In this document: piece by piece, positions 19,000 through 29,195 of the stretch | Layout of the letters: each line of letters begins with the position of its first letter | Position numbering within the stretch: position 1 is the stretch's first letter | From: Shewanella basaltis | Lineage (GTDB): Bacteria > Pseudomonadota > Gammaproteobacteria > Enterobacterales > Shewanellaceae | Direction: 5' to 3' | Length of the DNA stretch: 64,000 bases | Assembly (NCBI RefSeq): GCF_023283885.1 | Contig: NZ_JAKILA010000016.1 | Span: forward strand, 48,170-112,169 | Position numbers and translations under genes: made by a program | The notes under the pieces: model-generated | The model's database searches: none | Seen by the model: the letters and a program-made list of their open reading frames with translations, nothing else | What the model was told of the DNA's origin: nothing

Positions 19000-19692
19000 G
19001 TGCGTTTAGACAAATTTATCTGTGAAAGTACCGAGTTAACCCGTTCATTGGCCAAAAGGGCCTTGCATCGTGGTGATGTTACCTGTGATGGTGAGGTGGT
19101 TAAAGATTCTGGTTTTAAGGTGTTACCAAGCATGGATATACGCCTAGAAGGCCAATCGATCAGCGTTGTCGGTGAACGTTATGTGATGATGAATAAACCG
19201 GTCGATACAATTTGTTCTACAATCGATGAGCAATATCCGTCAGTGTTAAGTTTGATGGACATTGAAAAAGCTGACACGCTGCACATTGCTGGGCGACTTG
19301 ACGCAGATACCACAGGTCTTGTGTTGATCACTAGCGACGGTCAATGGTCGCATAAAATTACCTCACCCAAAAAAGATTGTGGTAAGCGGTATTTGGTTGA
19401 GCTTGCCGATGCCATTGACGACAGCTTTATTCAGGTGTTTGCAGACGGTATTGAACTGCGTAATGAAGACGGATTAACTAAACCAGCGCTACTTGAAATT
19501 ATTGAGCCTACTCAAGTGCGCTTGACTATTAGCGAAGGTAAATATCACCAAGTAAAACGTATGTTTGCAGCGGTAGGAAATAAAGTGGTTAATCTGCACC
19601 GTGAAGCGGTGGGTCGCATTGAGTTAGATGCCGATCTTGCCCCTGGTGAGTGGCGATATTTAACCGATGATGAAGTTAACTCGGTAAAATAA
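19000..19692 (+). CDS. rsuA: 16S rRNA pseudouridine synthase RsuA
   Basis: Makes pseudouridine at position 516 of 16S rRNA. The N-terminal S4-like RNA-binding domain starts RLDKFICESTELTRSLAKRA. The catalytic domain contains AGRLDADTTGLV, with the nucleophilic Asp, and KRYLVELAD. The usual family start is MRLDKF, which fits the GTG at 19000 (230 residues). A GTG at 18991 is in frame but would add three unsupported residues. It is monocistronic, with a large hairpin downstream. Confidence 0.92.
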   Translation: MRLDKFICESTELTRSLAKRALHRGDVTCDGEVVKDSGFKVLPSMDIRLEGQSISVVGERYVMMNKPVDTICSTIDEQYPSVLSLMDIEKADTLHIAGRLDADTTGLVLITSDGQWSHKITSPKKDCGKRYLVELADAIDDSFIQVFADGIELRNEDGLTKPALLEIIEPTQVRLTISEGKYHQVKRMFAAVGNKVVNLHREAVGRIELDADLAPGEWRYLTDDEVNSVK

Positions 19693-19726
19693 ATGGTGTT
19701 TACGCTTTGTCTTTAGGTGAGATCAT

Positions 19727-19774
19727 AAAACCACAGTGCCCAACGACAGTAATGTTACTGGGCACTGTGGTTTT
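19727..19774 (+). terminator. Rho-independent terminator after rsuA
   Basis: A long hairpin (AAAACCACAGTGCCCA and its complement, with an inner CAGTAA/TTACTG stem) ends in TTTT, 34 bases after the rsuA stop. Confidence 0.85.
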
Positions 19775-19805
19775 AAGCGATTTTCCCATGCAATCTCTGT
19801 TCACT
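19774..19805. repeat. Short dispersed repeat, copy 1
   Basis: The segment TAAGCGATTTTCCCATGCAA and the following TCTCTGTTCA match 36291-36322 with few differences. Both copies lie between genes. Nothing else recognisable lies in 19806-20069 apart from the expected chemoreceptor promoter in AT-rich DNA. Confidence 0.55.
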
Positions 19806-20069
19806 TATTTATTTTGATAGATATTAATCGTTTACAGATACATTTTTTGCGTATCGGCCTGGGTTTAACGGCTTAAAACGTTCATGGCCACATAACTTTG
19901 ATAATGATTACTTAGTTTAGTTATTTGTTTCTTAGCCGATAACCTATAATGAACAATACAACAAAATAATAAAAAAACGGTGTAGTGTTCAACAAGAATT
20001 AAATGCTGTATTTTATTGAATTATAACAATTAAAATGGACTTTGCTTTTACTTTGAGGTGGTAATCACT

Positions 20070-21932
20070 ATGCTTATTCGTTCTAAACTCATGTTGAGCG
20101 CGGCAATTTCCGTTTTATCTATTCTGGCGATGTTTGGTTTACAATCCTATTCGGAATCAGTGTTAACTGAGCTATCAACAACATCCAGTAATATTGTTGA
20201 AATAGAAAGGAAAGTTCTTGAATTAAGAACAGAGGAAAAGGATTTTCTGCATCGTGCAGACACTGAATATGTCGACAAGTTTACTCAAAGCATGGCTGAT
20301 ATTTTGGTTTATATGGCCGATGTGCGTGCCGCTTTAGAATACCAAAACATGGATGTGGCGGCGTTAGATCATTTCAAAATAAATCTCAATCAATATAACG
20401 TTATTTTTAAAGAAGTGGTGGCACTTAAACTCGCCATTGGTTTAACGCCAGAAACGGGCTTGTATGGTGATTTACGAGCCGCGGTAAAAAAAGTTGAAAC
20501 GTTATTGAGTCAACATAACGAAGAGGCATTAATGGTCAATATGCTGCAACTACGCCGCAGCGAAAAAGATTTTATGCTGCGCCGAGATGTAAAATATGTT
20601 GAGGCTTTTGATCAAGGGATTATCGCGTTTTTATCACAATTGCAGGCGTCTTCGTTGACCTTTGATCAAAAGCAGCAAATTACCGCAGACATTAACAATT
20701 ACCAAGTCAACTTTACCAATCTTGTTAATAAAGAAATGCAATTTGGTTTAACCGATAATGACGGCATTATGGCCACGTTACGCGATACCATTCATCAAAC
20801 CGATGAAGACACGATTGTACTGCGCCAGCAAACGTTGGCTGAGATTAACGCAGGTAAGCACAGAGCCTTTGTGATTGGGCTGAGTATTTTTTTACTGATT
20901 ACTGCAGCGCTCATTACTTCTACTTTATTGATTATTCGCAGTATTATTAAGCCTGTTCAAAGTATCACATCTGTGATGGTATCAATTGAGCAAAGCAAAA
21001 ACTTATCGATGCGCTGTGATGAGTCTGGTAATGATGAATTAGCGCTAGTGGCTAAGCATTTCAATCGTATGGTGATGACATTTCAAGAATTAATTCAGCA
21101 AGTGAATGAATCTGTGACTGCGATGAATGCCTCGTGCCATGATTTATCCCGAAATGCCATTACCGCTTCAGAAGGTGTTTTGCGACAATTAAATGAAACC
21201 GATATGGTGGCGACTGCGGTCACTGAAATGGGTGCTACCATTGATGAAATTGCCCAAAATACAGAGTTAGCCGCGACCAAGGCAAGCCAAACCCACGACA
21301 ATGCTAAAGCCGGTCAAGACGGAGTTGAGCAAACAATTTCTAAAATTAATTTATTAGCAAAACAATTAACCGACTCTGCCGCCGTGGTGTCTGAGCTTGA
21401 GCGCGATAGCGTAACGATTGGTAGCGTGCTAGATGTGATCCGCGGGATTGCAGAGCAAACCAACTTATTAGCATTAAATGCTGCCATTGAGGCGGCAAGA
21501 GCTGGTGAGCAAGGGCGAGGCTTTGCCGTTGTGGCAGATGAAGTTCGCTCACTCGCCATGCGCACTCAAAGCTCTACTCAGCAAATAACCACGATTATTT
21601 CAACCTTGCAAGAGCGTACTCGTTCGATAGTTGAACTGATGCAAGACAGCCAACAACAAGGGCGACAAAGTGCCGAGCAGGCAGCTGTGGCTGGTGATGT
21701 TTTACGCCAGATCACCAATGATGTGACCAATATTATGGACATGAGTACCCAAATTGCTGCAGCAATTGAGGAGCAAAGTATGGTCGCTGCCGAAGTCAAT
21801 AAAAATGTGATTGTGATCCGTGATATTGCCGATGAGTCATCACAAGCAGCAAAAGAAAATGCAGCAGCATCTGAAGATGTGCGTATTCGTGCCAAAGCAC
21901 TCAATGAGGCGGTAAGCCAATTTAAAGTGTAG
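20070..21932 (+). CDS. Methyl-accepting chemotaxis protein with helical bimodular (HBM) sensor
   Basis: A 620-residue chemoreceptor. Membrane helix 1 is at about residues 10-28, then a periplasmic helical bimodular sensor with two copies of the ligand-domain signature ([17 protein letters not shown] and [17 protein letters not shown]). Membrane helix 2 is near 270-295, followed by HAMP and the signalling hairpin with its conserved tip ([20 protein letters not shown]). HBM sensors in Pseudomonas bind organic acids. The ligand here is unknown. The ATG at 20070, with GAGGTG nine bases upstream, is preferred to a GTG at 20058. It ends at a strong bidirectional terminator. Confidence 0.94.
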   Translation: MLIRSKLMLSAAISVLSILAMFGLQSYSESVLTELSTTSSNIVEIERKVLELRTEEKDFLHRADTEYVDKFTQSMADILVYMADVRAALEYQNMDVAALDHFKINLNQYNVIFKEVVALKLAIGLTPETGLYGDLRAAVKKVETLLSQHNEEALMVNMLQLRRSEKDFMLRRDVKYVEAFDQGIIAFLSQLQASSLTFDQKQQITADINNYQVNFTNLVNKEMQFGLTDNDGIMATLRDTIHQTDEDTIVLRQQTLAEINAGKHRAFVIGLSIFLLITAALITSTLLIIRSIIKPVQSITSVMVSIEQSKNLSMRCDESGNDELALVAKHFNRMVMTFQELIQQVNESVTAMNASCHDLSRNAITASEGVLRQLNETDMVATAVTEMGATIDEIAQNTELAATKASQTHDNAKAGQDGVEQTISKINLLAKQLTDSAAVVSELERDSVTIGSVLDVIRGIAEQTNLLALNAAIEAARAGEQGRGFAVVADEVRSLAMRTQSSTQQITTIISTLQERTRSIVELMQDSQQQGRQSAEQAAVAGDVLRQITNDVTNIMDMSTQIAAAIEEQSMVAAEVNKNVIVIRDIADESSQAAKENAAASEDVRIRAKALNEAVSQFKV

Positions 21933-21950
21933 TGTTATTGAGCGAGATAA

Positions 21951-21982
21951 AAAATGGCCGAGCGTGTTTGCTCGGCCATTTT
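21951..21982. terminator. Bidirectional rho-independent terminator
   Basis: A perfect 13-base stem (AAAATGGCCGAGC / GCTCGGCCATTTT) with a 6-base loop sits between the convergent chemoreceptor and rpiA genes. T-rich tails exist on both strands. Confidence 0.93.
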
Positions 21983-22004
21983 GTTTAACAATGTTGTGGG
22001 TACA

Positions 22005-22664
22005 TTACAAAGTAACGGTTTTTACGCCCTCTGGTGTACCAACGAGTAATACGTCTGCGCCGCGGTTTGCAAATAAACCATTGGTTACTACCCCCACGAT
22101 GGCATTAATTTTTGTTTCCATTACTTTGGGATCTAATATTTGCATGTTATACACATCTAAAATCACGTTGCCGTTGTCGGTAACAACGCCTTGGCGGTAA
22201 ACCGGATCGCCGCCTAATTTGACTAGCTCGCGAGCCACATAAGAGCGTGCCATTGGAATAACCTCAACCGGTAGAGGAAACTCACCTAAAATCGACACTT
22301 GCTTGGTGTTATCTACAATGCAAATAAATTGTTTAGCCACAGCAGCGACGATTTTTTCACGAGTCAATGCTGCGCCGCCGCCTTTGATCATGTCCATGCG
22401 GTCGTTAATTTCGTCTGCACCGTCAACGTAAACATCAATGCTATCAACACTGTTAAGGTCAAATACTTCAATGCCGAGTTCTTTGAGCTTTTTTGTTGAC
22501 GCTTCAGAGCTTGATACCGCACCTTCAATGTCATCTTTTATGGTGGCTAATGCATCAATAAAATGATTAACAGTAGAGCCTGTACCAACACCTACTATGG
22601 TGTCTTTTTTAACATATTGCAGTGCAGCCCAGCCTGCGGCTTTTTTCATTTCATCTTGTGTCAT
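22005..22664 (-). CDS. rpiA: Ribose-5-phosphate isomerase A
   Basis: Interconverts ribose 5-phosphate and ribulose 5-phosphate in the pentose phosphate pathway. The 219-residue protein begins [18 protein letters not shown], nearly as in E. coli RpiA. It holds the phosphate loop [13 protein letters not shown], the YVDGADEI active-site motif and the [14 protein letters not shown] loop. The frame opens at 22724, but the ATG at 22664 with AGGA upstream matches the family. It follows the MscS-like gene on the same strand with a 59-base gap. Confidence 0.97.
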   Translation of the reverse strand: MTQDEMKKAAGWAALQYVKKDTIVGVGTGSTVNHFIDALATIKDDIEGAVSSSEASTKKLKELGIEVFDLNSVDSIDVYVDGADEINDRMDMIKGGGAALTREKIVAAVAKQFICIVDNTKQVSILGEFPLPVEVIPMARSYVARELVKLGGDPVYRQGVVTDNGNVILDVYNMQILDPKVMETKINAIVGVVTNGLFANRGADVLLVGTPEGVKTVTL

Positions 22665-22723
22665 GATGTCATTCCTAGTGCTTATCATTGGTGTCAGTTG
22701 TAATGGCGCGATTATAACGCACA

Positions 22724-23536
22724 TTAATGCTGTATCGTTTGTTGTGCATCATAAAAGTGTGCATTTTTAAATGCGCTTAATACTCTTATGTTGATGTCAC
22801 TGATAAATTTTTTCTCTAAACGCACATCCATAACATAGGCTTTAACGGTAATGGTTTGTAAAAATTCGCCTAACTCATATTCATTACCTAAGTTGACAAT
22901 GATGGGTTTATTTAAAAAGGTGTAAGGCGAGCATTGCGTGGCCTCTCTTGCAAGCGCAATGGCTTTATTGTGATCTACTCTCATGGGCAGGGTAAATTTA
23001 ACCACGACCATTTCATCAAGTGCGCCGCTGTTGGCATTTGACACCGCTGTTTTTAGGGCTTCTGCGTTAGGCACCATGACAGTATTGTCGTCAAAAGTGC
23101 GCAGCCAGGTCACGCTCCATTCAAGTTTGGTCACTTCGCCGTAATGGCCAGCCAGTGTCACCATGTCGCCAACCCGGTAAGGCGGGTTAAGCATAATGAT
23201 AAACCCAGCTATCATGTTTTTAGCCGGCTCTTGTGTCGCTAAACCTACCACAATACTGATTGAGCCTACCACGGCTAAAATTAAGTTTTCATGCGGGTCA
23301 ATAATGCCAACAATTGAGTAGATGATGACGCACAACCACACAAATAGGCGCACAAAGGGGTAAGTTCGATTCCAAATTAAGCGGTATTTGGGCAATTTAT
23401 GATTGAGCTGGTTTAAGCAAAATTGCACTAAGAATAAAAAGACCCATGCGGTTAAACACAGCAATAAAATACTTAATATTCGGTCAAATGAAATAACATC
23501 TAACAATGCTTGTAATGCTTTGCGTGAATCGTCCAT
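22724..23536 (-). CDS. MscS-family mechanosensitive channel
   Basis: A 270-residue inner-membrane protein with three N-terminal helices. The MscS pore and beta domain follow: [19 protein letters not shown], then [19 protein letters not shown] and [18 protein letters not shown]. MscS channels release small solutes when membrane tension rises. The pore helix is less Gly/Ala-rich than in E. coli MscS, so gating may differ. It lies 11 bases downstream of the ATPase-like gene and has a GAGG ribosome site. The pair is very probably co-transcribed, which suggests functional coupling. Confidence 0.9.
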   Translation of the reverse strand: MDDSRKALQALLDVISFDRILSILLLCLTAWVFLFLVQFCLNQLNHKLPKYRLIWNRTYPFVRLFVWLCVIIYSIVGIIDPHENLILAVVGSISIVVGLATQEPAKNMIAGFIIMLNPPYRVGDMVTLAGHYGEVTKLEWSVTWLRTFDDNTVMVPNAEALKTAVSNANSGALDEMVVVKFTLPMRVDHNKAIALAREATQCSPYTFLNKPIIVNLGNEYELGEFLQTITVKAYVMDVRLEKKFISDINIRVLSAFKNAHFYDAQQTIQH

Positions 23537-23547
23537 TGTCGCCTCGC

Positions 23548-24861
23548 TTAATTAAACAATTTATTGTTATTGACCAAATGATTGGCGATGATTTTGGTTA
23601 ATGTTGGGGTAATAAAATAAAAGTGCTCGGCAAAGTCTTGTTGTGAATATTGTGCAATGACAAAACCATGGCGGGCTAGGTAGCTTAATTGTAGGCTGCT
23701 TTGTTCGATAGTTTGAGCAAAGATGTGGGCATGTTGCTCAACCTTTAGGCCGCCGTGGACATAAATCTCAGCCAGCGAAAACAAGTCGTTATCTTGGCAT
23801 AGCTGTAAAGCCGAAGCGTTTATTTTACAAATGTCAGTTTTATGGTGCTCAACAGATGAGATTTCGTTTTGATGCGATAATGAGTATTGCAGTAACAATG
23901 CCGCTAATTTGGGGTGGCCTTGGCTAATGGTATACAACTGTTTTAATTGGTCATGGTAAGGATTTACAGCTTCTTTTTTATCATCTGAAACTGGCGCTTT
24001 TTTAGCGTGTTCATTTACCCCGTTGTCGATGGGTTCTAGGTAGTCGGTACTGATTAAGCCCAGGTCGACCAACTGCCGTGTTTGCAAAATGGCTAAATCG
24101 CTTGCGTTAAAATAATCAATTGTAATCACATGTTTAATAAAATGAGTGATTTGATATTGAGCACTGAGTCGTTGCCATGCGTATTTTTCACAGCCTAAAA
24201 TCCAGCAATGATGTTTACGGGTTTCCATTATTATGGTGGCAAAGGTCACTAAAGCTTGGTTGTTTCCCATCATTCTTAGCATGAGTTTGTGCAGATCATC
24301 AATAATGATCAGTTGCGGTTGTTGCTGATTAATAGCATAAATGGTTTCGGTGATACTGCTGTCGGTGATGGTATTGGGCGGTGAAATATTAAAGCAATGA
24401 CAGACATAAATGATGGCTTCAAGCGCACTGAGTGGTGCTTGATAAAAGCTCATGATTAACCATTTATCGGGTAACGCTTTAGCTTGCGGTGTTGGTTTGT
24501 TTTCGCTGTCGTCACGAATTTGCTGCAATAAGGTTGGCATGTGGCCTAAAAATGCCGACAAACCAGCCCCTGCTGGGGCTACAATCGCACAGACCTCGCC
24601 ATGATGATGGCGCCAAAGATTAATCACCTCGATCATTTGTTCAGATTGAGATTGGCGGCTAATAAAATACTCTGTGGAATAAAATGGTCTTTGTGGGAGC
24701 GAGGGCTGCAACTGGCCTTGTGGATATTGGCTGGCAATGGTTTTGAGTGAAATAAGCCCTTGCTGTGCGTCATCTGATTCAGATTTTAATGAGCTGTTAG
24801 GGGCGATTACGTTCGTTACCCATTGGCTTAATCGGCTAAAAAAACGCAAGTTAATGTCCAT
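23548..24861 (-). CDS. AAA/STAND-like protein with degenerate Walker A, partner of MscS-like channel
   Basis: A 437-residue protein resembling an AAA/STAND-type NTPase of the ExeA/TniB kind. It starts with a roughly 60-residue linker and the segment RPFYSTEYFISR. The nucleotide loop reads APAGAGLS at 95-102, where the essential Lys is replaced by Leu101. The Walker B-like stretch LIIIDDLHKL (about 184-193) is intact. The C-terminal half is helical (sensor-like GCEKYAWQRL, then TISQGHPKLAALLLQYS). No membrane helix is obvious. It probably cannot hydrolyse ATP normally and may act as a regulator or scaffold for the adjacent channel. That role is inference. Confidence 0.65.
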   Translation of the reverse strand: MDINLRFFSRLSQWVTNVIAPNSSLKSESDDAQQGLISLKTIASQYPQGQLQPSLPQRPFYSTEYFISRQSQSEQMIEVINLWRHHHGEVCAIVAPAGAGLSAFLGHMPTLLQQIRDDSENKPTPQAKALPDKWLIMSFYQAPLSALEAIIYVCHCFNISPPNTITDSSITETIYAINQQQPQLIIIDDLHKLMLRMMGNNQALVTFATIIMETRKHHCWILGCEKYAWQRLSAQYQITHFIKHVITIDYFNASDLAILQTRQLVDLGLISTDYLEPIDNGVNEHAKKAPVSDDKKEAVNPYHDQLKQLYTISQGHPKLAALLLQYSLSHQNEISSVEHHKTDICKINASALQLCQDNDLFSLAEIYVHGGLKVEQHAHIFAQTIEQSSLQLSYLARHGFVIAQYSQQDFAEHFYFITPTLTKIIANHLVNNNKLFN

Positions 24862-24905
24862 TTAGACTCTCTTTTTACTTTCTTTTTAACGATTTACTTT
24901 ATCTT

Positions 24906-25169
24906 ATACCAATCCTTATTAGAATGTGATCTATTTTAGGCTGCGTCACTAGCCCCAGTACAATGAAAATGACTGCAGGTGTAGCCATCTACATCAAGGT
25001 CATTTGAAGCCGTAATGGGGTTTGTGACGTAGCCCCGAAGGGCGAATTTATCAGCGTGGTATTCTTTGTTAGCCTTTCTTAACATAGTGCACTATGCCCT
25101 CAAAAGGCTGCCTCGACTACCTCAATGATAACTTTCGCTAAAAGAGCACATTCTAATGCGGATTGGTAT
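24906..25169. repeat. MITE-like element B (264 bp)
   Basis: A non-coding element with imperfect terminal inverted repeats of about 24 bases: the left end is ATACCAATCCTTATTAGAAT and the right end, reverse-complemented, is ATACCAATCCGCATTAGAAT. The inner parts continue GTGATCTATTTTAG and GTGCTCTTTTAGCG. The terminal ATACCAAT is shared with element A, suggesting the same kind of transposase. It lies between the ATPase-like gene and pbpG. The 25170-25415 remainder is AT-rich promoter DNA with no other recognisable feature. Confidence 0.8.
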
Positions 25170-25415
25170 TAACATGACGCTAACAAAAGTGGTATTTGGC
25201 TGATTGCTGTAACTCGTTACCGTAAGCCAACGTCCACTGGTTAAACGCCCTAAGTGCTTAAATTGTGTGAATATTAGCCGAGACTAAATTTGAACACTTG
25301 ATCTACGTTAATTAATTGCTAAAAACCGAGCCAAAAGTCGTATTTATCTATTGTCGAACTCAGCCTTTATCGTATACTCAGCGAAATATTGAGTCTAATT
25401 TTCCAAGTGAGAGTG

Positions 25416-26324
25416 ATGAAGCTTCGTTTCCTTTTTGCCTGCACTTTATTGTGTGCGACTTCGCTTAATAGTGCGGTCTCTTTTGCTGCCCAGGCTGTGC
25501 AAGTCAAACCCCAACAAGAATTAGCATCGAGTAGCGCTATGTTAGTTGATTTAGCGACCAACGAAGTGCTGTATGCCAGTAACACTCATCAGGCAGTACC
25601 AATCGCTTCTGTGACTAAATTAATGGCTGCCATGGTCACCTTAGATGCAAGATTGCCTTTAGACGAAAAAATATCGGTGAAGATTACTGACTCTCCGGTG
25701 ATGCGCAATGTGTATTCACGCGTGCGCCTTGGCAGTGTGGTTACTCGTGAGACCATGTTGTTATTGACCTTGATGTCATCTGAAAACCGCGCCGCGACTT
25801 CTCTTGCCCATCATTACCCTGGTGGATTTAAAGCGTTTGTACGGGCAATGAATGACAAAGCGGCAGCCCTTGGAATGAAGCAAACCCGTTATGTTGAGCC
25901 AACGGGCTTATCTCCCGATAACGTATCTAGTGCGAATGATCTGATTATATTGTTAAAAGAGAGCCAAACTTACCCTATGTTAGGTAAATTGAGCTCTACA
26001 ACCAAAAAACACGTGATTTTTGAATCACCTCGTTATGCATTAGATTTTCAAAATACCAACAAGCTGGTATTTAAAAACAATTGGAATATTGCCTTAACGA
26101 AAACTGGTTTTACCAATAAAGCAGGCCATTGTTTGGTGATGTTAACCGAAATGAATAAGCGCAAAGTGGCGTTTGTGGTGTTGGACTCTTTTGGTAAATA
26201 CACCCACATGGCAGATGCCAGTCGGTTGAAAAACTGGCTTGAAACAGGCCGCACAACTCCTATCCCTGAGTCAGCAAAAGCCTATAAAAAACAACGCCAA
26301 GCGATTCAGCAAAATCGTATTTAA
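25416..26324 (+). CDS. pbpG: D-alanyl-D-alanine endopeptidase (PBP7/8, S11 family)
   Basis: A periplasmic low-molecular-mass penicillin-binding protein that cuts peptide cross-links in the cell wall. The 302-residue protein has a signal peptide (ending SFA-AQ) and the three active-site boxes: SVTK after PIA, SEN ([10 protein letters not shown]), and KTG ([11 protein letters not shown]). Its short length without the C-terminal domain of PBP5 fits PbpG. The ATG at 25416 with gagag upstream is preferred to the earlier in-frame start at 25389, because it places a standard signal peptide at the N-terminus. Confidence 0.93.
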   Translation: MKLRFLFACTLLCATSLNSAVSFAAQAVQVKPQQELASSSAMLVDLATNEVLYASNTHQAVPIASVTKLMAAMVTLDARLPLDEKISVKITDSPVMRNVYSRVRLGSVVTRETMLLLTLMSSENRAATSLAHHYPGGFKAFVRAMNDKAAALGMKQTRYVEPTGLSPDNVSSANDLIILLKESQTYPMLGKLSSTTKKHVIFESPRYALDFQNTNKLVFKNNWNIALTKTGFTNKAGHCLVMLTEMNKRKVAFVVLDSFGKYTHMADASRLKNWLETGRTTPIPESAKAYKKQRQAIQQNRI

Positions 26325-26358
26325 TGCTTTTGTGCGTTAATAAGCCATGCCCCTGGGG

Positions 26359-26403
26359 CTGCTGATCTTTTAAGGTTGTTTTTGCAGCGAATTGTTGGCC
26401 ATT
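26359..26403. repeat. Short dispersed repeat (45 bp), copy 1
   Basis: The stretch CTGCTGATCTTTTAAGGTTG, continuing TTTTTGCAGCGAATTGTTGGCCA, is nearly repeated at 57896-57940 (about 40 of 45 bases match). It lies between pbpG and its terminator and does not code. Confidence 0.7.
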
Positions 26404-26412
26404 TATACATAA

Positions 26413-26445
26413 CAGCCCATTTATTTGTATTAAATGGGCTTTTTT
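26413..26445 (+). terminator. Rho-independent terminator after pbpG
   Basis: The stem AGCCCATTTA / TAAATGGGCT with a short loop and six T residues lies 88 bases after the pbpG stop. Confidence 0.85.
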
Positions 26446-26546
26446 ATTATGGGTATTAACACCTGATAGGTACCTAAAAGTACCTACTTTTTTATCTATA
26501 TTGAAAGCCTTACACTGTTGTCATTCATCGTGTGTGAGGTATTAGT

Positions 26547-27191
26547 ATGTTAAACATGGATTTTAGCCAGCGCGTGGTTATCAATACAGCAGCTATTGAA
26601 TGGCAACCAAGCCCTGCAGCAGGCGTATTACGAAAGCGACTAGCGCGTGAAGAGGCTGAGCGTGGCCATGCGACTAGTATTGTTAAATATGAGGCTGGGG
26701 CGAGTTTTAACTCCCATCCTCATCCGTTAGGTGAAGAAATTTTAGTGCTTGATGGGGTGTTTTCTGACGAAACGGGTGACTACCCAGCAGGTACGTATTT
26801 ACGTAACCCAGAAGGTTTTGTCCATGCGCCGTTTAGTGTTGAAGGTTGCACATTATTGGTTAAGTTACACCAATTTCAACCGACAGACTTACAACAAGTG
26901 GCTATTAATACCAATGAAACACCGTGGTTGCAGGGGCAGGGGCAGTTGCAAGTTATGCCGCTACACCAACATGGTACAGAATCTACTGCATTAGTGAAGT
27001 GGCCCGCTGGCGCACATTTTCAGCCGCATCGTCATTTTGGCGGTGAAGAAATCTATGTCATTAGCGGGGAGTTTATCGATGAGCTGGGGCGTTATCCTGC
27101 CGGAACCTGGATCCGCAGTCCGCATTTAAGTCAGCATAATCCGTATGTAGAGCAAGACACGGTGATTTTAGTGAAAGTGGGCCATCTGTAA
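26547..27191 (+). CDS. Tandem ChrR-type cupin protein
   Basis: A 214-residue protein made of two cupin domains of the ChrR (cupin_7) type. Domain 1 has FNSHPHPLGEEILVLDGVFSDE and PAGTYLRNPEGFVHAPF. Domain 2 has FQPHRHFGGEEIYVISGEF and PAGTWIRSPHLSQHNP. The His and Glu residues match metal ligands of the fold. In ChrR this fold senses singlet oxygen or peroxide for a sigma factor, but no sigma factor is beside this gene, so the role is open (stress sensing or small-molecule chemistry). The ATG at 26547 has GAGG upstream. Confidence 0.82.
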   Translation: MLNMDFSQRVVINTAAIEWQPSPAAGVLRKRLAREEAERGHATSIVKYEAGASFNSHPHPLGEEILVLDGVFSDETGDYPAGTYLRNPEGFVHAPFSVEGCTLLVKLHQFQPTDLQQVAINTNETPWLQGQGQLQVMPLHQHGTESTALVKWPAGAHFQPHRHFGGEEIYVISGEFIDELGRYPAGTWIRSPHLSQHNPYVEQDTVILVKVGHL

Positions 27192-27317
27192 GTTGATACT
27201 GTGTTATTTTGACATCAGGTTATTTAGTGTCTTGCTCATATGCCGAGCCAATGCGCCTAGTTTGGCGCATTTTAATGGTGGCTAAATGTCATTATCTTCG
27301 ATACGATTAAATCATTA

Positions 27318-27628
27318 ATACCAATTCCATTAATTATCTGGTCATTCAGCGGGAGTTCTGTGTCTTCTAGGCAAGTAATAGAATTGTAGGCATAGTTGTT
27401 CTCGACAACTGCTCCTGCGTTGTTCTACCTCCTGCGTCCATGCTGTCGTACGTCAAAATGCTATTAAGCAGCATAGAAGGCACAGAAACCCGCCTTGCAG
27501 GAGGCACTCAGACCGTTCATTTCTTTGTTGCATAGTCTTAGAAGGGAATAACCATTATTTCAACAATGCGCCTCAAACTGAACAATCTGAGTGACTCTGA
27601 TTGGTCACATAATTAATGGAATTGGTAT
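27318..27628. repeat. MITE-like element A, copy 2 (311 bp)
   Basis: Terminal inverted repeats are nearly perfect: the left end ATACCAATTCCATTAATTAT and the right end, reverse-complemented, are identical for 20 bases. The interior is a diverged reverse complement of 12458-12756 and is 12 bases longer. It has the same AGTTGTTCTCGACAACT hairpin core and no open frame. It fills most of the gap between the cupin and MFS genes. The rest of the gap has no other clear feature. Confidence 0.9.
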
Positions 27629-27700
27629 AAGCGGTTTTACAAAACCGAATCCACTTTGTCTGTTATCATTTATTTCAGCGTCACTCTTTAAGGATAAAAA

Positions 27701-28999
27701 GTGCACAGCGATGTCTCTATAGCACGGTTTAAACAGTTTCCACGGTTGATGTGGATTTTGTTGTTTGGTTCGTTTATTACCCGTGGAAGTTATTTCATGG
27801 TGTGGCCATTTTTGGCGGTCATTTTGTATGAAAAATTTGCCTTAAGTGCAACTGAAGTTGGCCTGATATTGTCTTGTGCTGCTTTTATTGCGGTATTCAC
27901 AAGCTTTATTGGTAGTGCATTATCAGACCGAATTGGTCGTCAAAAACTCATGTACCTTACCGGCACTTTGTACATTATTTCATTTTCACTCTTGGCCGAG
28001 GTTGACTCTGTTAATGGCTATGCCATTGTGATGACGCTGTGTTCTATTGCCACCTCATTATGGCGACCGCTTACCTCTGCTACCATCGGCGATATTATTG
28101 ACGATCCACAAACCCGTGAGCTAGCAATGCAGTCATTGTACTTTATTGTTAACGTTGGCTGCGCAGTTGGCCCTATGATGGGAATATGGTTAGGTTTAAC
28201 GGGTCAGCAATCGAGTTTTTACATTACAGCTGCCGCATTTGCGGTATTGATATTATTGTTATATTGGGGTTTTGCACACCAGGCTTTGCAAGGTGTTAAT
28301 GGCAAAGTTGAGCAAGTGCCAGATGAACTTATACCGGCCATGGGCGATGCAACCTCAGCTGTTAAACGAAAACCGGCGCATGTGAGTCACCAACAAGTCG
28401 TTGCGATTTTATTGCAAGATAAGCTTTTGCAATGCCTTATTTTTGCCAATATTTTGTGTATGTTTATTTATGCTCAAATGGACAGTTCGTTAATTCAATA
28501 TCTCACCCGCGCTAATGCACCTGACTTATTGCAGCTCATCTCAGCGATGATTTTTACCAACGCGTTAGTGATAGTGTCGACCCAGTTTTTATTACTGCGC
28601 TTAATGGCGAGTTATAGCTTAATTCGTCGTATTCAGTTTGGGTTAGTGCTGCTTGTGGTTTCACAAGTTTGGCTTGCCCATAACCCGATAGATTTATTCT
28701 GGGGGTGGATTGGTGCCATTGTGGTGATGAGCCTAGCGGAAACCATTTTATTTCCAACCATGAATGTACATATTGACCGTTTAGCGCCTAGGCATTTACG
28801 TGGGGCTTATTTTGGGGCGTCATCATTTTATGAAGTGGGCTTTGCTATTGCACCATTGGGTGGCGGGATCATACTGGATCATCTAGGTGGCTATTGGTTG
28901 TTTATCATTGGCGCAATATTGTCTTTGGTGGTGATTTATTTATACAGCATGTTGGAAACGTTACCACGGCCAGATTTTGCTGCAATGAAACGGGAATAA
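27701..28999 (+). CDS. MFS family transporter
   Basis: A 432-residue inner-membrane transporter with about 12 helices. The major facilitator loop 2-3 motif is present (GSALSDRIGRQKLMYLTG). The central cytoplasmic loop is about 50 residues (VEQVPDELIPAMGDATSAV). It resembles drug/proton antiporters of the DHA1 group, but the substrate is unknown. Translation probably starts at the GTG at 27701, seven bases after AAGGAT. It appears monocistronic. Confidence 0.88.
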   Translation: MHSDVSIARFKQFPRLMWILLFGSFITRGSYFMVWPFLAVILYEKFALSATEVGLILSCAAFIAVFTSFIGSALSDRIGRQKLMYLTGTLYIISFSLLAEVDSVNGYAIVMTLCSIATSLWRPLTSATIGDIIDDPQTRELAMQSLYFIVNVGCAVGPMMGIWLGLTGQQSSFYITAAAFAVLILLLYWGFAHQALQGVNGKVEQVPDELIPAMGDATSAVKRKPAHVSHQQVVAILLQDKLLQCLIFANILCMFIYAQMDSSLIQYLTRANAPDLLQLISAMIFTNALVIVSTQFLLLRLMASYSLIRRIQFGLVLLVVSQVWLAHNPIDLFWGWIGAIVVMSLAETILFPTMNVHIDRLAPRHLRGAYFGASSFYEVGFAIAPLGGGIILDHLGGYWLFIIGAILSLVVIYLYSMLETLPRPDFAAMKRE

Positions 29000-29195
29000 T
29001 TAAGGCTGTGATGTTTAACTCGCCCGTTAATTTCCCATTAACCGTATCGCGAAATTAGGTGATCTCAATGCTTGCTATATAAACGCTCGCTTATTAAATG
29101 GTGTCAGCTTTTTATATTAAGTCTTTTTCATTATCGGTTCGGCCGCTATTTTGTTATTGTTTTGCTAATTAAGTTGATGAAGTAGGGTAACGATT

